Positions 28,248-36,777 of a stretch of DNA of 64,000 nucleotides are shown here, in pieces. The position numbers were made by a program, and so were the translations under genes. Source of the DNA: Sulfurifustis variabilis (lineage in GTDB: Bacteria; Pseudomonadota; Gammaproteobacteria; Acidiferrobacterales; Sulfurifustaceae); NCBI RefSeq assembly GCF_002355415.1, contig NZ_AP014936.1, positions 2,542,001 through 2,606,000 of the forward strand, read 5' to 3'. Under the pieces are notes generated by a model. That model was not told the origin of the DNA, did no database searches, and was given only the letters and a program-made list of their open reading frames with translations. Position 1 is the first letter of the stretch. Each line of letters opens with the position of its first letter.

Positions 28248-28922
28248 CTACAGCACGCCCCGCTCGGCCAGGGAGACCATCTCCCCGTCGCCGACCACGA
28301 TGTGGTCCAGGACCCGCACTTCCACGAGCCCGAGGGCCTCCTTGAGGCGCTCCGTCAGGACCTCGTCCGCCCGGCTCGGCTCCGCCACCCCGGACGGGTG
28401 GTTGTGCACGAGGATCAGCGCCGCGGCGTTGAGCTTGAGGGCCCGTTTCACCACCTCCCGGGGATAGACGGCGGTACCGTTCAACGTGCCCCGGAACAGC
28501 TCCTCGAAGGCGAGCACCCGGTGGCGATTGTCCAGAAAGAGCGCGCAGAACACCTCGTACGGGCGGTCCCGCAGGCAGGCGTGCAGGAAGGCCTTGGTAT
28601 CGGCCGGCGACTCGAGCGCGTTTCCGCGCGCGAGGCGCGCGCCGAGGTGACGCCGCCCCATCTCGAGCGCCGCCTGGAGCTGCGCGTACTTCGCCTCGCC
28701 GAGCCCGGGCGCCTCGCACACGTCCTCGCGGCTCGCGACCAGCAGGTTGCGCAGGCCGTTGAAGCGCGTGAGCAGTTCGCGGGCCAGATCGACCGCGGTT
28801 TTCCCGGCCACGCCGGTTCTGACGAAGATCGCGAGGAGCTCGGCGTCGGAGAGCGCTTCCGGCCCGCGCATCAGCAGCTTCTCGCGCGGCCGCTCGGCTT
28901 CCGGCCAGTCGGTGATCGGCAT
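28248..28922 (-). CDS. radC: RadC-family JAB1/MPN domain protein
   Basis: A 224-residue protein with an N-terminal helix-hairpin-helix part ([16 protein letters not shown]) and the JAMM metal motif [16 protein letters not shown]. Once linked to DNA repair, its precise function is unsettled. The ATG at 28922 has GGGAGG upstream. An open frame extends further but only this start gives the family N-terminus [15 protein letters not shown]. Divergent from coaBC, as usual. Confidence 0.95.
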   Translation of the reverse strand: MPITDWPEAERPREKLLMRGPEALSDAELLAIFVRTGVAGKTAVDLARELLTRFNGLRNLLVASREDVCEAPGLGEAKYAQLQAALEMGRRHLGARLARGNALESPADTKAFLHACLRDRPYEVFCALFLDNRHRVLAFEELFRGTLNGTAVYPREVVKRALKLNAAALILVHNHPSGVAEPSRADEVLTERLKEALGLVEVRVLDHIVVGDGEMVSLAERGVL

Positions 28923-28982
28923 GGCAACCTCCCTGTCGTTGTTTGTGCCCGGGCTTCGCGGGCGCGTACACTTTAAATAAAT

Positions 28983-30218
28983 ATGCCCACCCTCGCCAAC
29001 AAACGGGTCCTGCTCGGCGTCACCGGCGGCATCGCGGCCTACAAGAGCGCCGACCTCGTGCGCCGGCTGCGCGAGGCCGGGGCCGACGTGCGCGTGGCCA
29101 TGACCCGCGCCGCGGGGGAGTTCATCACGCCGCTCACGCTCCAGGCGGTGAGCGGTCATCCGGTGCACCAGGCGCTCCTCGATACCGAGGCGGAAGCCGG
29201 GATGAGTCACATCGAGCTCGCGCGCTGGGCCGACGCCGTGCTCGTCGCGCCGGCGAGCGCCGACTTCATCGCCCGCCTAGTGCTCGGCCGCGCGGACGAC
29301 CTGCTCTCGGCGCTGTGCCTCGCCACCGCCGCGCCACTCGCCGTCGCCCCCGCGATGAACCAGCAGATGTGGCAGAACCCGGCGACGCAGTCGAACCTCG
29401 CGCGGTTGCGGGAACGCGGCGTGCGGGTCTTCGGTCCGGCTTCCGGCTCGCAGGCGTGCGGCGAGGTCGGGCCGGGACGGATGCTGGAGCCCGCCGAGCT
29501 CGTCGGCCTCGCGGCGGAGATCTTCGCCACCGGCGAGCTCGACGGCGTGCGCGTGCTCGTCACCGGCGGGCCGACATGGGAGGCGATCGACCCGGTGCGC
29601 GGACTCACCAACCGCAGTTCCGGAAAGATGGGCTACGCCGTCGCGGCGGCGGCGGCCGAGGCCGGCGCGCGCGCGGTCCTCGTCTCCGGACCGACGACGC
29701 TTCCCGACCCGGACCGGGTGCGCACGGTGCGGGTGGTCAGCGCGCGCGAGATGCATGACGCGGTGATGGCCGAGATCGACGCGGCGGATATCTTCGTCGG
29801 CGTCGCCGCCGTCGCCGACTACCGGCCGGTCGAGAGCGCCCCGCGCAAGATCAAGAAGGAAGCCGAACGCCTGACCCTCGATCTCGTACGCAACCCGGAT
29901 ATTCTCGCCGACGTCGCGAAGCGACGACCCGACATCTATGCCGTCGGCTTCGCGGCCGAGACCGAGGACCTCGAGGCGCGGGCGCGGGCCAAGCTCGAGG
30001 CGAAGGGGCTCGATCTCGTCGCCGCCAATCTCGTCGGTCGGCCGGGCTCGGGCTTCGAAGCCGACACGAACACGCTGCTGCTCGTCGATCGACGGGGCAC
30101 GACCGAGCTCGCGCAGGCGCACAAGACCGCGCTCGCGCGCATCCTCATTCATGAAATCGCCCAGAGGTACCATGCACAAGGTAGAGCTCAAGATTCTCGA
30201 CACGCGCATCGGCACTGA
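28983..30218 (+). CDS. coaBC: Bifunctional phosphopantothenoylcysteine decarboxylase/synthetase
   Basis: Two-domain coenzyme A enzyme of 411 residues. The CoaC flavoprotein half makes 4'-phosphopantetheine: [30 protein letters not shown], and the active-site Cys in [13 protein letters not shown]. The CoaB half joins phosphopantothenate and cysteine with [26 protein letters not shown], and the Lys pair in RKIKKE. It overlaps dut by 47 bases in a different frame. The extra C-terminal end ([17 protein letters not shown]) is coded inside dut. Confidence 0.96.
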   Translation: MPTLANKRVLLGVTGGIAAYKSADLVRRLREAGADVRVAMTRAAGEFITPLTLQAVSGHPVHQALLDTEAEAGMSHIELARWADAVLVAPASADFIARLVLGRADDLLSALCLATAAPLAVAPAMNQQMWQNPATQSNLARLRERGVRVFGPASGSQACGEVGPGRMLEPAELVGLAAEIFATGELDGVRVLVTGGPTWEAIDPVRGLTNRSSGKMGYAVAAAAAEAGARAVLVSGPTTLPDPDRVRTVRVVSAREMHDAVMAEIDAADIFVGVAAVADYRPVESAPRKIKKEAERLTLDLVRNPDILADVAKRRPDIYAVGFAAETEDLEARARAKLEAKGLDLVAANLVGRPGSGFEADTNTLLLVDRRGTTELAQAHKTALARILIHEIAQRYHAQGRAQDSRHAHRH

Positions 30219-30627
30219 ATTTCCCCTGCCCGCCTACGCCACCGACGGCTCCGCCGGCGTCGACCTGCGCGCCTGCATCGACGAGCACCTGCGCATCGAG
30301 CCCGGCGAGACGCATCTGATCCCGACCGGCATCGCCATCCACATCGCCGACAGGCACATCGCCGCGATGCTGCTCCCCCGCTCGGGCCTTGGCCACAAGA
30401 ACGGCATCGTGCTGGGCAATCTCGTCGGTCTCATCGACTCCGACTACCAGGGGCAGCTGCTGGTCTCGCTCTGGAACCGCGGGCAGGAACCGTTCGTGCT
30501 GGAACCGGGCGACCGCATCTGCCAGATGGTGTTCGTGCCGGTCGTACCCGCGCACTTCGAGGTGGTCGAAGAGTTCGAGGAGTCGCGGCGCGGAGCGGGC
30601 GGCTTCGGCCACTCCGGCCGCAAATGA
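30172..30627 (+). CDS. dut: Deoxyuridine 5'-triphosphate nucleotidohydrolase
   Basis: Trimeric dUTPase of 151 residues that removes dUTP and supplies dUMP. All five motifs are seen: [42 protein letters not shown] and the C-terminal [10 protein letters not shown]. Length matches E. coli Dut. Its ATG lies inside the end of coaBC, so it is likely translated by coupling. Confidence 0.97.
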   Translation: MHKVELKILDTRIGTEFPLPAYATDGSAGVDLRACIDEHLRIEPGETHLIPTGIAIHIADRHIAAMLLPRSGLGHKNGIVLGNLVGLIDSDYQGQLLVSLWNRGQEPFVLEPGDRICQMVFVPVVPAHFEVVEEFEESRRGAGGFGHSGRK

Positions 30628-30756
30628 ATCGCCCTGATCTCCGGGGCGCCCCCGTGGGCTTGGAACGCGCGCGCCGCGCGGCCGCGATTTCCGGGTGGAA
30701 GGGGCGACGGGCGTTGTTCTACACTGCGACCCGAAACCGAATCGAGCGATAAGGAC

Positions 30757-32166
30757 ATGTCCACCCCGGGTTCCGTGCCGCGCAGCCAACCGACCGCCCT
30801 TCCTCCGGAGATTTTCAAGGCCTACGACATTCGCGGCATCGTCGGGCGCAGCCTCACGCCCGCGATCGTCGAGCGCATCGGCCAGGCGATCGGGAGCGAG
30901 GCGATCGCGCGCGGCAGCCGGAAGTTCGCCGTGGGGCGCGACGGACGTCTGTCGGGACCCGAGCTCGTCGCCGCGCTCGCTCGCGGACTCAACCGCGCCG
31001 GCTGCGACGTCGTCGACATCGGACAGGTACCGACACCGGTACTCTACTTCGCGACGCATCACCTCGGCACCGGCTCCGGCGTCAGCGTCACGGGCAGCCA
31101 CAACCCGCCCGACTACAACGGCCTGAAGATCATGATCGCCGGCGAGACGCTTTCGGGCGAGGCGATCCAGGACCTGCGCCGGCGTCTCGAGCGCAACGAC
31201 CTCGTCCGAGGCGAGGGGCGCGTGACGCCGGTCGACGTCAAGCCGGCGTACATGGATCGCATCGCCGGCGACGTGAAGCTGGCGCGTCGGATGCGCGTGG
31301 CGATGGACTGCGGCAACGGCGTCGCCGGCGCGGTCGCGCCCGAGCTGCTGAAACGCCTCGGGTGCGAGCTGACCGAGCTCTATTGCGAGGTCGACGGCCG
31401 CTTCCCGAACCACCATCCGGATCCGAGCAAGCCGGAGAACCTCGCCGACCTCATCGCCGCCGTGAAAGGCGGCGGGTACGACGTCGGTCTCGCGTTCGAC
31501 GGCGACGGCGACCGCCTGGGCGTCGTCACACCGGCCGGCGACATCGTCTGGGCCGATCGCCAGATGATTCTCTACGCGCGCGACGTGCTCGCACGCAACC
31601 CCGGCGGAAAGATCATCTACGACGTGAAGTGCTCGCGTACGCTCGACGCCGAGATCCGCAAGGCGGGCGGCGAACCGATCATGTGGAAGACCGGGCACTC
31701 GCTCATCAAGGCGAAGCTCAGGGAGTCCGGCGCGCTGCTCGCGGGCGAGATGAGCGGGCACATCTTCTTCAAGGAGCGGTGGTACGGCTTCGACGACGGG
31801 CTGTATGCCGCCGCGAGGCTGCTCGAGCTCCTCTCGCGCGATTCCCGGTCTCCCGCGGACATCTTCGGATCGCTCCCGAACACGGTGAACACGCCGGAGC
31901 TGAACCTCAAGTTCGCGGAGGGGGAGCATCATGCGGTGATCAAGGAGCTCGTCGGCCAGGCGAGCTTCCCCGACGCGAAGGTCACGACCATCGACGGCCT
32001 GCGGGTCGACTTCACCGACGGCTTCGGCCTGGTGCGCGCCTCGAACACCACCCCCGTGCTGGTGCTGCGCTTCGAGGGCGATACCCCGGCGGCGCTCGAG
32101 CGCATCCAGGCGCGGTTCCGGGAGCTCCTGAAAAGCGTGCGGCCCGATCTCACCCTGCCCTTCTGA
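30757..32166 (+). CDS. algC: Phosphomannomutase/phosphoglucomutase
   Basis: Alpha-D-phosphohexomutase of 469 residues. Catalytic phosphoserine lies in SVTGSHNPPDYNG, metal loop in LAFDGDGDRLG, sugar loop in GEMSGHIFF, and phosphate-binding loop near the end (RASNTTPVLVLR). It interconverts hexose 1- and 6-phosphates for exopolysaccharide and lipopolysaccharide precursors. Downstream of coaBC-dut, as in Pseudomonas. Length is close to AlgC (463). Confidence 0.94.
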   Translation: MSTPGSVPRSQPTALPPEIFKAYDIRGIVGRSLTPAIVERIGQAIGSEAIARGSRKFAVGRDGRLSGPELVAALARGLNRAGCDVVDIGQVPTPVLYFATHHLGTGSGVSVTGSHNPPDYNGLKIMIAGETLSGEAIQDLRRRLERNDLVRGEGRVTPVDVKPAYMDRIAGDVKLARRMRVAMDCGNGVAGAVAPELLKRLGCELTELYCEVDGRFPNHHPDPSKPENLADLIAAVKGGGYDVGLAFDGDGDRLGVVTPAGDIVWADRQMILYARDVLARNPGGKIIYDVKCSRTLDAEIRKAGGEPIMWKTGHSLIKAKLRESGALLAGEMSGHIFFKERWYGFDDGLYAAARLLELLSRDSRSPADIFGSLPNTVNTPELNLKFAEGEHHAVIKELVGQASFPDAKVTTIDGLRVDFTDGFGLVRASNTTPVLVLRFEGDTPAALERIQARFRELLKSVRPDLTLPF

Positions 32167-32168
32167 CC

Positions 32169-32744
32169 GTGCGCCTGTTCTCCGCGCTCTACGCCCGCGC
32201 CATGGTGTGGGCCCGCCATCCGCGCGCGCCGTACTTCCTCGCCGGGCTCTCGTTCGCCGAGTCCTCGTTCTTTCCCATCCCGCCCGATGTCATGCTGGCG
32301 CCGATGGCGCTCGCCCGCCCCAGGCAGGCGTGGGCGTACGCCGCGATCACCACCGCGGCATCGGTCGTCGGCGGCCTCGCCGGTTACCTGATCGGCTGGC
32401 TCGCCTTCGGGCTCATCGAGCCGATCCTGCAGCGCGCCGGTTACTGGGAGGGTTATCTCGCCGCCCGGGCGTGGTTCGACGCCTGGGGATTCTGGGCGAT
32501 CTTCGTCGCCGGTTTTTCGCCGATTCCGTACAAGCTCTTCACGATCGCCGCCGGCGTCATCGGGATGCCGCTCGTACCGTTCGTGCTCGCCTCGACGATC
32601 GGGCGCGGCGGGCGCTTCTTCCTCGTCGCCGGGCTGATGGCCCGGGGTGGCGAGCGCATGGAGAAGGCGCTGCACCGCTACGTCGACCGCATCGGCTGGG
32701 CGACGGTCGTCGCGCTCGTCGTCGTGTATTTCTGGGCGCGCTGA
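32169..32744 (+). CDS. DedA/YqaA-like inner membrane protein
   Basis: A 191-residue membrane protein with a re-entrant first segment (FAESSFFPIPPDVML) and the matching ...FSPIPYKLFTIAAGV loop, the SNARE-associated/VTT pattern of YqaA and DedA proteins, linked to lipid transport or membrane homeostasis. GTG start two bases after the algC stop, so it is in the same operon. Confidence 0.88.
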   Translation: MRLFSALYARAMVWARHPRAPYFLAGLSFAESSFFPIPPDVMLAPMALARPRQAWAYAAITTAASVVGGLAGYLIGWLAFGLIEPILQRAGYWEGYLAARAWFDAWGFWAIFVAGFSPIPYKLFTIAAGVIGMPLVPFVLASTIGRGGRFFLVAGLMARGGERMEKALHRYVDRIGWATVVALVVVYFWAR

Positions 32745-32891
32745 ACCGCGGCAATCGCGAGTGGCGCGACGTTGGCCGCCGGTCGCTCTTGCCCTCGGCC
32801 CGGCTACCTAGTGATGTTCCCCAATGGCGATCGGCGCTTGCCTTCTGCATCGTTGATGCGGGGGCCGAGATCAACGACACGGAGGTGTGCG

Positions 32892-33458
32892 ATGCGAGCC
32901 ACGAGGGAGCTCGGACGATTCATCGGCGTCGTCCTTCTCGTTCTTGGCGTGGGCGCGACGGTCGCCCGCGCCTACGATGTGCCGTACGTGCCGACGCCCG
33001 AGCCGGTCGTTCGCGAGATGCTGCAGCTGGCCAAGGTCGGTCCGAACGACATGGTCTACGATCTCGGCTCCGGCGACGGACGTATCGTGATCATGGCCGC
33101 GAAGGAGTTCGGCGCACGCGGCGTGGGGGTCGATATCGATCCGGCGCGCATCGCCGAGGCGCGCGAGAACGCCCGCCGGGCCGGCGTGGCGGACAAGGTG
33201 AGGTTCGTGCAGGGCAACCTGTTCGACGTCGACCTGCGGCCGGCCACCGCCGTGACGCTCTACCTGCTGCCTTCCGTGAACCTGCAGCTCAAGCCCAAGC
33301 TGCTGCGCGAACTGCGGCCCGGCACGCCGGTCGTGTCGCACGCGTGGGACATGGGCACGGACTGGGAGCCGGAGGCGGAACGCACGGTCAGCGACCGCAA
33401 GGTGTTCCTGTGGCACGTCCCGCGGCGGACGGCCGGCGCGGCTCGCGGATCCCGTTAG
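32892..33458 (+). CDS. Methyltransferase-fold protein with N-terminal signal or anchor
   Basis: A 188-residue protein whose first 27 residues look like a signal peptide or membrane anchor (GVVLLVLGVGATVARAYD). The rest is a class I SAM methyltransferase: motif I VYDLGSGDGRIVI, acidic end of strand 2 GVDIDPARI, and FVQGNLFDVD. SAM is not expected in the periplasm, so it is probably anchored facing the cytoplasm, or no longer uses SAM. Good ribosome site GGAGG. Substrate unknown. Confidence 0.75.
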   Translation: MRATRELGRFIGVVLLVLGVGATVARAYDVPYVPTPEPVVREMLQLAKVGPNDMVYDLGSGDGRIVIMAAKEFGARGVGVDIDPARIAEARENARRAGVADKVRFVQGNLFDVDLRPATAVTLYLLPSVNLQLKPKLLRELRPGTPVVSHAWDMGTDWEPEAERTVSDRKVFLWHVPRRTAGAARGSR

Positions 33459-33546
33459 GCCGCCGGCCGGCAACCCGCGTCCGGAGAATGCGCCGGCAGT
33501 CGGCGCAGGTAGAATGAACGGCCGACGTGTCGCGAGGGACGGCGCC

Positions 33547-33960
33547 ATGCACACCGCGGAAAAGATCCGGAAGCTCGGGTTCAAGCGCTGGTACGAGCGC
33601 GCCCTGCTCGAAGGTCACGCGTACCTCGTCACCTGCTTCCTCGGCATGATCGTCGCCATCGCGGGCATCGAGGTCGTCGGCGGAAGACAGGGCCTGGGCC
33701 AGGTGCTCGTCGGCGTGGCGGTCGGCGGCCTCGGCGTCGGTGTCTGCCTGTTCAGCTGGCAGCGGTACCACCGGATCCTCATCCTCGCCGAGCACCTGGG
33801 GGCCGGTGCGACCTGCGGGCGCTGCGGCCACTACGCCCGATTCGGCCTCATCGGCTCCGGGGGGTCCGATATGGACGACCCGCGCGAGCAGCCGCAGGAG
33901 CGCGGTCCGATCTGGCTCCACGTGAAGTGCCGCGAGTGCGGCAACGAGTGGGTGATCTGA
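33547..33960 (+). CDS. Small membrane protein with cytoplasmic zinc-ribbon-like Cys pairs
   Basis: A 137-residue protein with two membrane helices (about 25-75) followed by a soluble tail with CGRCGHYARFG and later CRECGNEW, a possible zinc ribbon. ATG 33547 is preferred because GAGGG lies upstream. ATG 33514 would add 11 residues. No known family is recognised. It lies alone, convergent with the coupled pair of unknown genes. Confidence 0.6.
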   Translation: MHTAEKIRKLGFKRWYERALLEGHAYLVTCFLGMIVAIAGIEVVGGRQGLGQVLVGVAVGGLGVGVCLFSWQRYHRILILAEHLGAGATCGRCGHYARFGLIGSGGSDMDDPREQPQERGPIWLHVKCRECGNEWVI

Positions 33961-33984
33961 GGCGCCGGGTCCGGCGTTCGCCCC

Positions 33985-34431
33985 CTAATCGAGCCTGAAG
34001 CCCCTCTCCTGCAGGTACCGGATCAGGTGGTACGTCCCCCCGAAGCGGTCGGGAAACTCGTGGAACCGCCTGCCGCAATAAAAGAGATTGTGCCGAAAGT
34101 GCGAGCAGAACCACTTCTCCCCGTTCACCTCGAGCGCGAGCTTCACCGCCACCATGCGGTCGTACCGGTTCGAGTTGTCCTCCAGATGGACGCACGCGTG
34201 GTAGAGCACCCCGCGCGGCGCCGCCCGGAAAAAGAGACCCCGGCTTTTCTGCAGGAAGATGACGACCGGATGGGAGCGGGTGGAAACCTCGGCGGCGTTC
34301 CCGCTGGGAAACTGAACCAGAAAGCTCTGCGTTTCGTCGAACTGCGCACGCTGTCGCCGGCTCAGAACCGTATGAAGGAGGTCGCGGCCGCGGCGCTCCG
34401 CGGCCGTGAGCAGCACCTCGTTCACGAGCAT
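33985..34431 (-). CDS. Unknown protein, second gene of a coupled pair
   Basis: A 148-residue soluble protein with mixed polarity and no signal. Some aromatic/Cys-rich patches (EKWFCSHFRHNLFYCG) are notable. The family is not recognised. Its ATG overlaps the stop of the 71-residue gene (TGATG), so the two are translated together. Confidence 0.6.
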   Translation of the reverse strand: MLVNEVLLTAAERRGRDLLHTVLSRRQRAQFDETQSFLVQFPSGNAAEVSTRSHPVVIFLQKSRGLFFRAAPRGVLYHACVHLEDNSNRYDRMVAVKLALEVNGEKWFCSHFRHNLFYCGRRFHEFPDRFGGTYHLIRYLQERGFRLD

Positions 34432-34646
34432 CAGCCGCCGACGAGCGGCGTGTGCATCACGATGGATCCCGCCTCCGGCTTGAAGCTCCGGATGGACTCG
34501 GCGGAACCGTCGCCCTTCACCTCGTAGGCCAGGTAGTTCCTGGCCTTCAATTCGTTAAACACCTTCTCTGCTGCGATCCGCGTTGCCTGGTCGTGCCAGG
34601 AATACTGCCGATCTCCCTCGTCGCACATTACGCGCAGCATACCCAT
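34431..34646 (-). CDS. Small unknown protein, first gene of a coupled pair
   Basis: A 71-residue soluble protein (MGMLRVMCDEGDRQYSW...). Its middle looks like a short alpha-beta fold (AAEKVFNELKARNYLAYEV). No family recognised. The TGATG junction couples it to the downstream 148-residue gene. Confidence 0.6.
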   Translation of the reverse strand: MGMLRVMCDEGDRQYSWHDQATRIAAEKVFNELKARNYLAYEVKGDGSAESIRSFKPEAGSIVMHTPLVGG

Positions 34647-34986
34647 GGATGATTCCCTCCGATGGACTCGTTGCTCGGCAACCGTAGGGCGGTTTTTTCC
34701 TGCCCTGCTGTCTTTTGGTTTTGCCTAGGTTAGGGAAGCGCGGCGGTTCGATCAATCAAGGGGTTTCCCCCAAGTCACCCGAACTACACCGGAGGCGAGG
34801 TCGTGACGCGGGTAAGCACCGCGGCCAATGGCGAAAACTGCGCCGAGCCGATCGAGCGCGGGACGTCGAGTTGCCCTTTGCCCAAGCAGGCGAATACCGC
34901 GTCGGCCTACGGACCACGCTCCGCCTCTTCTGCCCCGACCGCACCGGCATGATAATCAGCGCTGTGAAGGAATCGTGGAGCTGACA
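34647..34986. other. Intergenic region between the unknown pair and the M48 protease gene
   Basis: About 340 bases without a credible gene. It holds a divergent promoter region with an AT-richer patch near 34690-34735 (TTTTTTCCTG, GTTTTGCCTAGG) and a symmetric GGGGTTTCCCC at 34760-34770. No strong terminator or RNA was seen. Confidence 0.5.
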
Positions 34987-35802
34987 ATGACCCTGACCCG
35001 CCGAAGGCTCGCCGCCGTTCTCGCCGGTATGCTCGTGCTGCTCTTCGCGTGCCAGACGACGCCGACCGGCCGGCGTCAGCTCAACCTGTTCCCCGACGAG
35101 CAGGTGGCGGAAATGGGCCAGACGGCGTTCGCGCAGATGAAGCAAAAGACGCCGCCTGCGCAGGGCGATCCCGCGAGCAAGTACATCCAGTGCGTCGCGC
35201 AGTCCGTCGTGCAGGTCGTCCGGAAGCCCAAGGGGGGCGGGCAGTGGGACGTGAGCGTCTTCGCGGACGACCAGGTGAACGCTTTCGCCCTGCCGGGTGG
35301 CGGCATCGGCATCTACACCGGCATCCTGAAGGCGGCACGCACGCCCGATCAGCTGGCCGCAGTGATCGGGCACGAGATCGCGCACGTGCAGGCCGAGCAC
35401 GCGAACGCACGGCTCTCGACGCAGTATGCGACGGAGGCCGGACTCGGCCTCATCCAGGCGATCGCGGGCGGAGGCGGTGGAGAAGGCGGCAACGTCATGG
35501 CGCTCCTCGGTCTGGGCGCGCAGGTCGGAATCCTGCTTCCTTTCAGCCGCGCCCAGGAGTCGGAAGCCGATATCATCGGACTGGAATACATGGCGCGGGC
35601 CGGCTACGACCCGCGCCAGGCCGTCAACCTGTGGCAGAACATGGCCAGGGTGGGCGGCTCCGGGCCGCCGGCGTTCCTCTCCACGCATCCGTCGAGCGAG
35701 CAGCGCATGGAGAACCTGAACAAGCATACGCCCAAGGCGCTCGAGCTATACCGGCAGGCGCAGGCGCAGGGACGCAAACCGAACTGCACTCCGCCGCGCT
35801 GA
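34987..35802 (+). CDS. M48-family metalloprotease lipoprotein
   Basis: A 271-residue zinc protease with lipoprotein signal (lipobox LLFACQ, Cys about residue 22). Zinc motif VIGHEIAHVQAEH, with the third ligand region SRAQESEADIIGLEYM. It resembles YggG/LoiP and BepA-type envelope proteases, which trim misassembled outer-membrane proteins. Start at ATG 34987, since only this gives the lipoprotein signal. Confidence 0.9.
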   Translation: MTLTRRRLAAVLAGMLVLLFACQTTPTGRRQLNLFPDEQVAEMGQTAFAQMKQKTPPAQGDPASKYIQCVAQSVVQVVRKPKGGGQWDVSVFADDQVNAFALPGGGIGIYTGILKAARTPDQLAAVIGHEIAHVQAEHANARLSTQYATEAGLGLIQAIAGGGGGEGGNVMALLGLGAQVGILLPFSRAQESEADIIGLEYMARAGYDPRQAVNLWQNMARVGGSGPPAFLSTHPSSEQRMENLNKHTPKALELYRQAQAQGRKPNCTPPR

Positions 35803-35916
35803 TCGCGCGACGCCGCGGAGTGGGGGATTCCCCGGATACAGGCGCTGGTCGCGGCGTGAAAAGGTGCGGGCTACGGAAAAGCCGGACGGCCTGTCCGGCA
35901 TGGCAAGGAGGGACTC

Positions 35917-36297
35917 ATGCTCAAACGCGCAGCCGTCGTCTTCGGCATCGCTTTCATCGCCGCCGGCATCCTGGGGTTCGTACCGGGCATCACGACGTCG
36001 GACGGTTACCTGCTTGGAATCTTCCACGTCAACGCCGCGCACAACGTCATTCATCTGGTCAGCGGAGCGGCCGCGCTCTACGCCGGCATGCAGAGCGAAT
36101 CGCTCTCGCGCCTCTACTTCCAGGTCTTCGGGGTGATCTACGCGCTCGTCGCCCTGCTCGGGCTGTTCTACGGGAGGGAGCCTTTGCTCGGTTTCATCGC
36201 GCACAACCCGGCGGACGTCGTCCTGCACCTCGTGATCGCGGCGGCCGCCCTGTACTTCGGCTTCGGTTATCGGGAGCACCGGCCGATCACGGCCTAG
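35917..36297 (+). CDS. DUF4383 membrane protein
   Basis: A 126-residue protein with four membrane helices. The conserved pattern GIFHVNAAHNVIHLVSGAAAL and the later HNPADVVLHLVIAA mark DUF4383. Function unknown; members are often in stress-linked gene sets. It follows the M48 gene by 114 bases and ends before a terminator. Confidence 0.85.
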   Translation: MLKRAAVVFGIAFIAAGILGFVPGITTSDGYLLGIFHVNAAHNVIHLVSGAAALYAGMQSESLSRLYFQVFGVIYALVALLGLFYGREPLLGFIAHNPADVVLHLVIAAAALYFGFGYREHRPITA

Positions 36298-36308
36298 GCG
36301 ACAAAGGC

Positions 36309-36349
36309 GCCGGACCGGGAGACCGGTCCGGCGGCGTCTGGCTTTTTTT
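36309..36349 (+). terminator. Rho-independent terminator
   Basis: GCCGGACCGG at 36309-36318 pairs with CCGGTCCGGC at 36323-36332 around GAGA. A run of seven T follows at 36343-36349 after a ten-base spacer. Confidence 0.75.
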
Positions 36350-36369
36350 AAGCGGTTCGCCTAAGCTTT

Positions 36370-36390
36370 CCGTGGCTGCAGTCGCCACGG
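36370..36390 (+). promoter_or_regulatory. Hairpin in the cold-shock gene leader
   Basis: CCGTGGC at 36370-36376 pairs with GCCACGG at 36384-36390. It lies about 95 bases before the start of the cold-shock gene, within a probable long leader, where cold-shock mRNAs often carry temperature-sensing structure. Confidence 0.4.
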
Positions 36391-36485
36391 CCCTTCGGTA
36401 GTCCCTCCGGTTAAATCCGCAGTTACTTCCGCAGTCCCGTTCGATAGGCTCCTGCAGCTCTAGTCAACTAACCGGAGTAAGTACA

Positions 36486-36689
36486 GTGCTCAAAGGTACC
36501 GTCAAGTGGTTCAACGAGAGTAAAGGTTTCGGCTTCATCACCCCGGAGAGCGGCGGGAAGGACGTGTTCGTGCACTACTCCGCCATCCAGGGCGGCGGAT
36601 TCAAGGTCCTGACCGAGGGCCAGAAGGTGCAGTTCGAGCTGCAGCAGACCCCGAAGGGCCCCGCGGCGGCGAACGTCACCGCGATCTGA
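36486..36689 (+). CDS. cspA: Cold-shock protein (CspA family)
   Basis: A 67-residue single OB-fold nucleic-acid chaperone. Start [19 protein letters not shown] contains RNP1 (KGFGFI), and VFVHYSAI contains RNP2. It binds single-stranded RNA and DNA, melts secondary structure and helps translation at low temperature or in stress. GTG start at 36486 with CGGAG upstream. A strong terminator follows. Confidence 0.97.
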   Translation: MLKGTVKWFNESKGFGFITPESGGKDVFVHYSAIQGGGFKVLTEGQKVQFELQQTPKGPAAANVTAI

Positions 36690-36710
36690 CCGACCGCGAT
36701 TTTCGGTAAA

Positions 36711-36740
36711 CGAACCCCGCTTCGGCGGGGTTCGCTTTTT
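36711..36740 (+). terminator. Terminator after the cold-shock gene
   Basis: CGAACCCCGC at 36711-36720 pairs with GCGGGGTTCG at 36725-36734 around a stable TTCG loop, followed by a T-run at 36736-36740. Confidence 0.93.
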
Positions 36741-36777
36741 CGAGGGCCGGCCGGGCGCGTGCCGGTGCGGTTCTCGC

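Noticed and set aside
34715-34984. Possible small gene upstream of the M48 protease
   Set aside because: Basic low-complexity product with no site or motif. The region looks like a divergent promoter zone.
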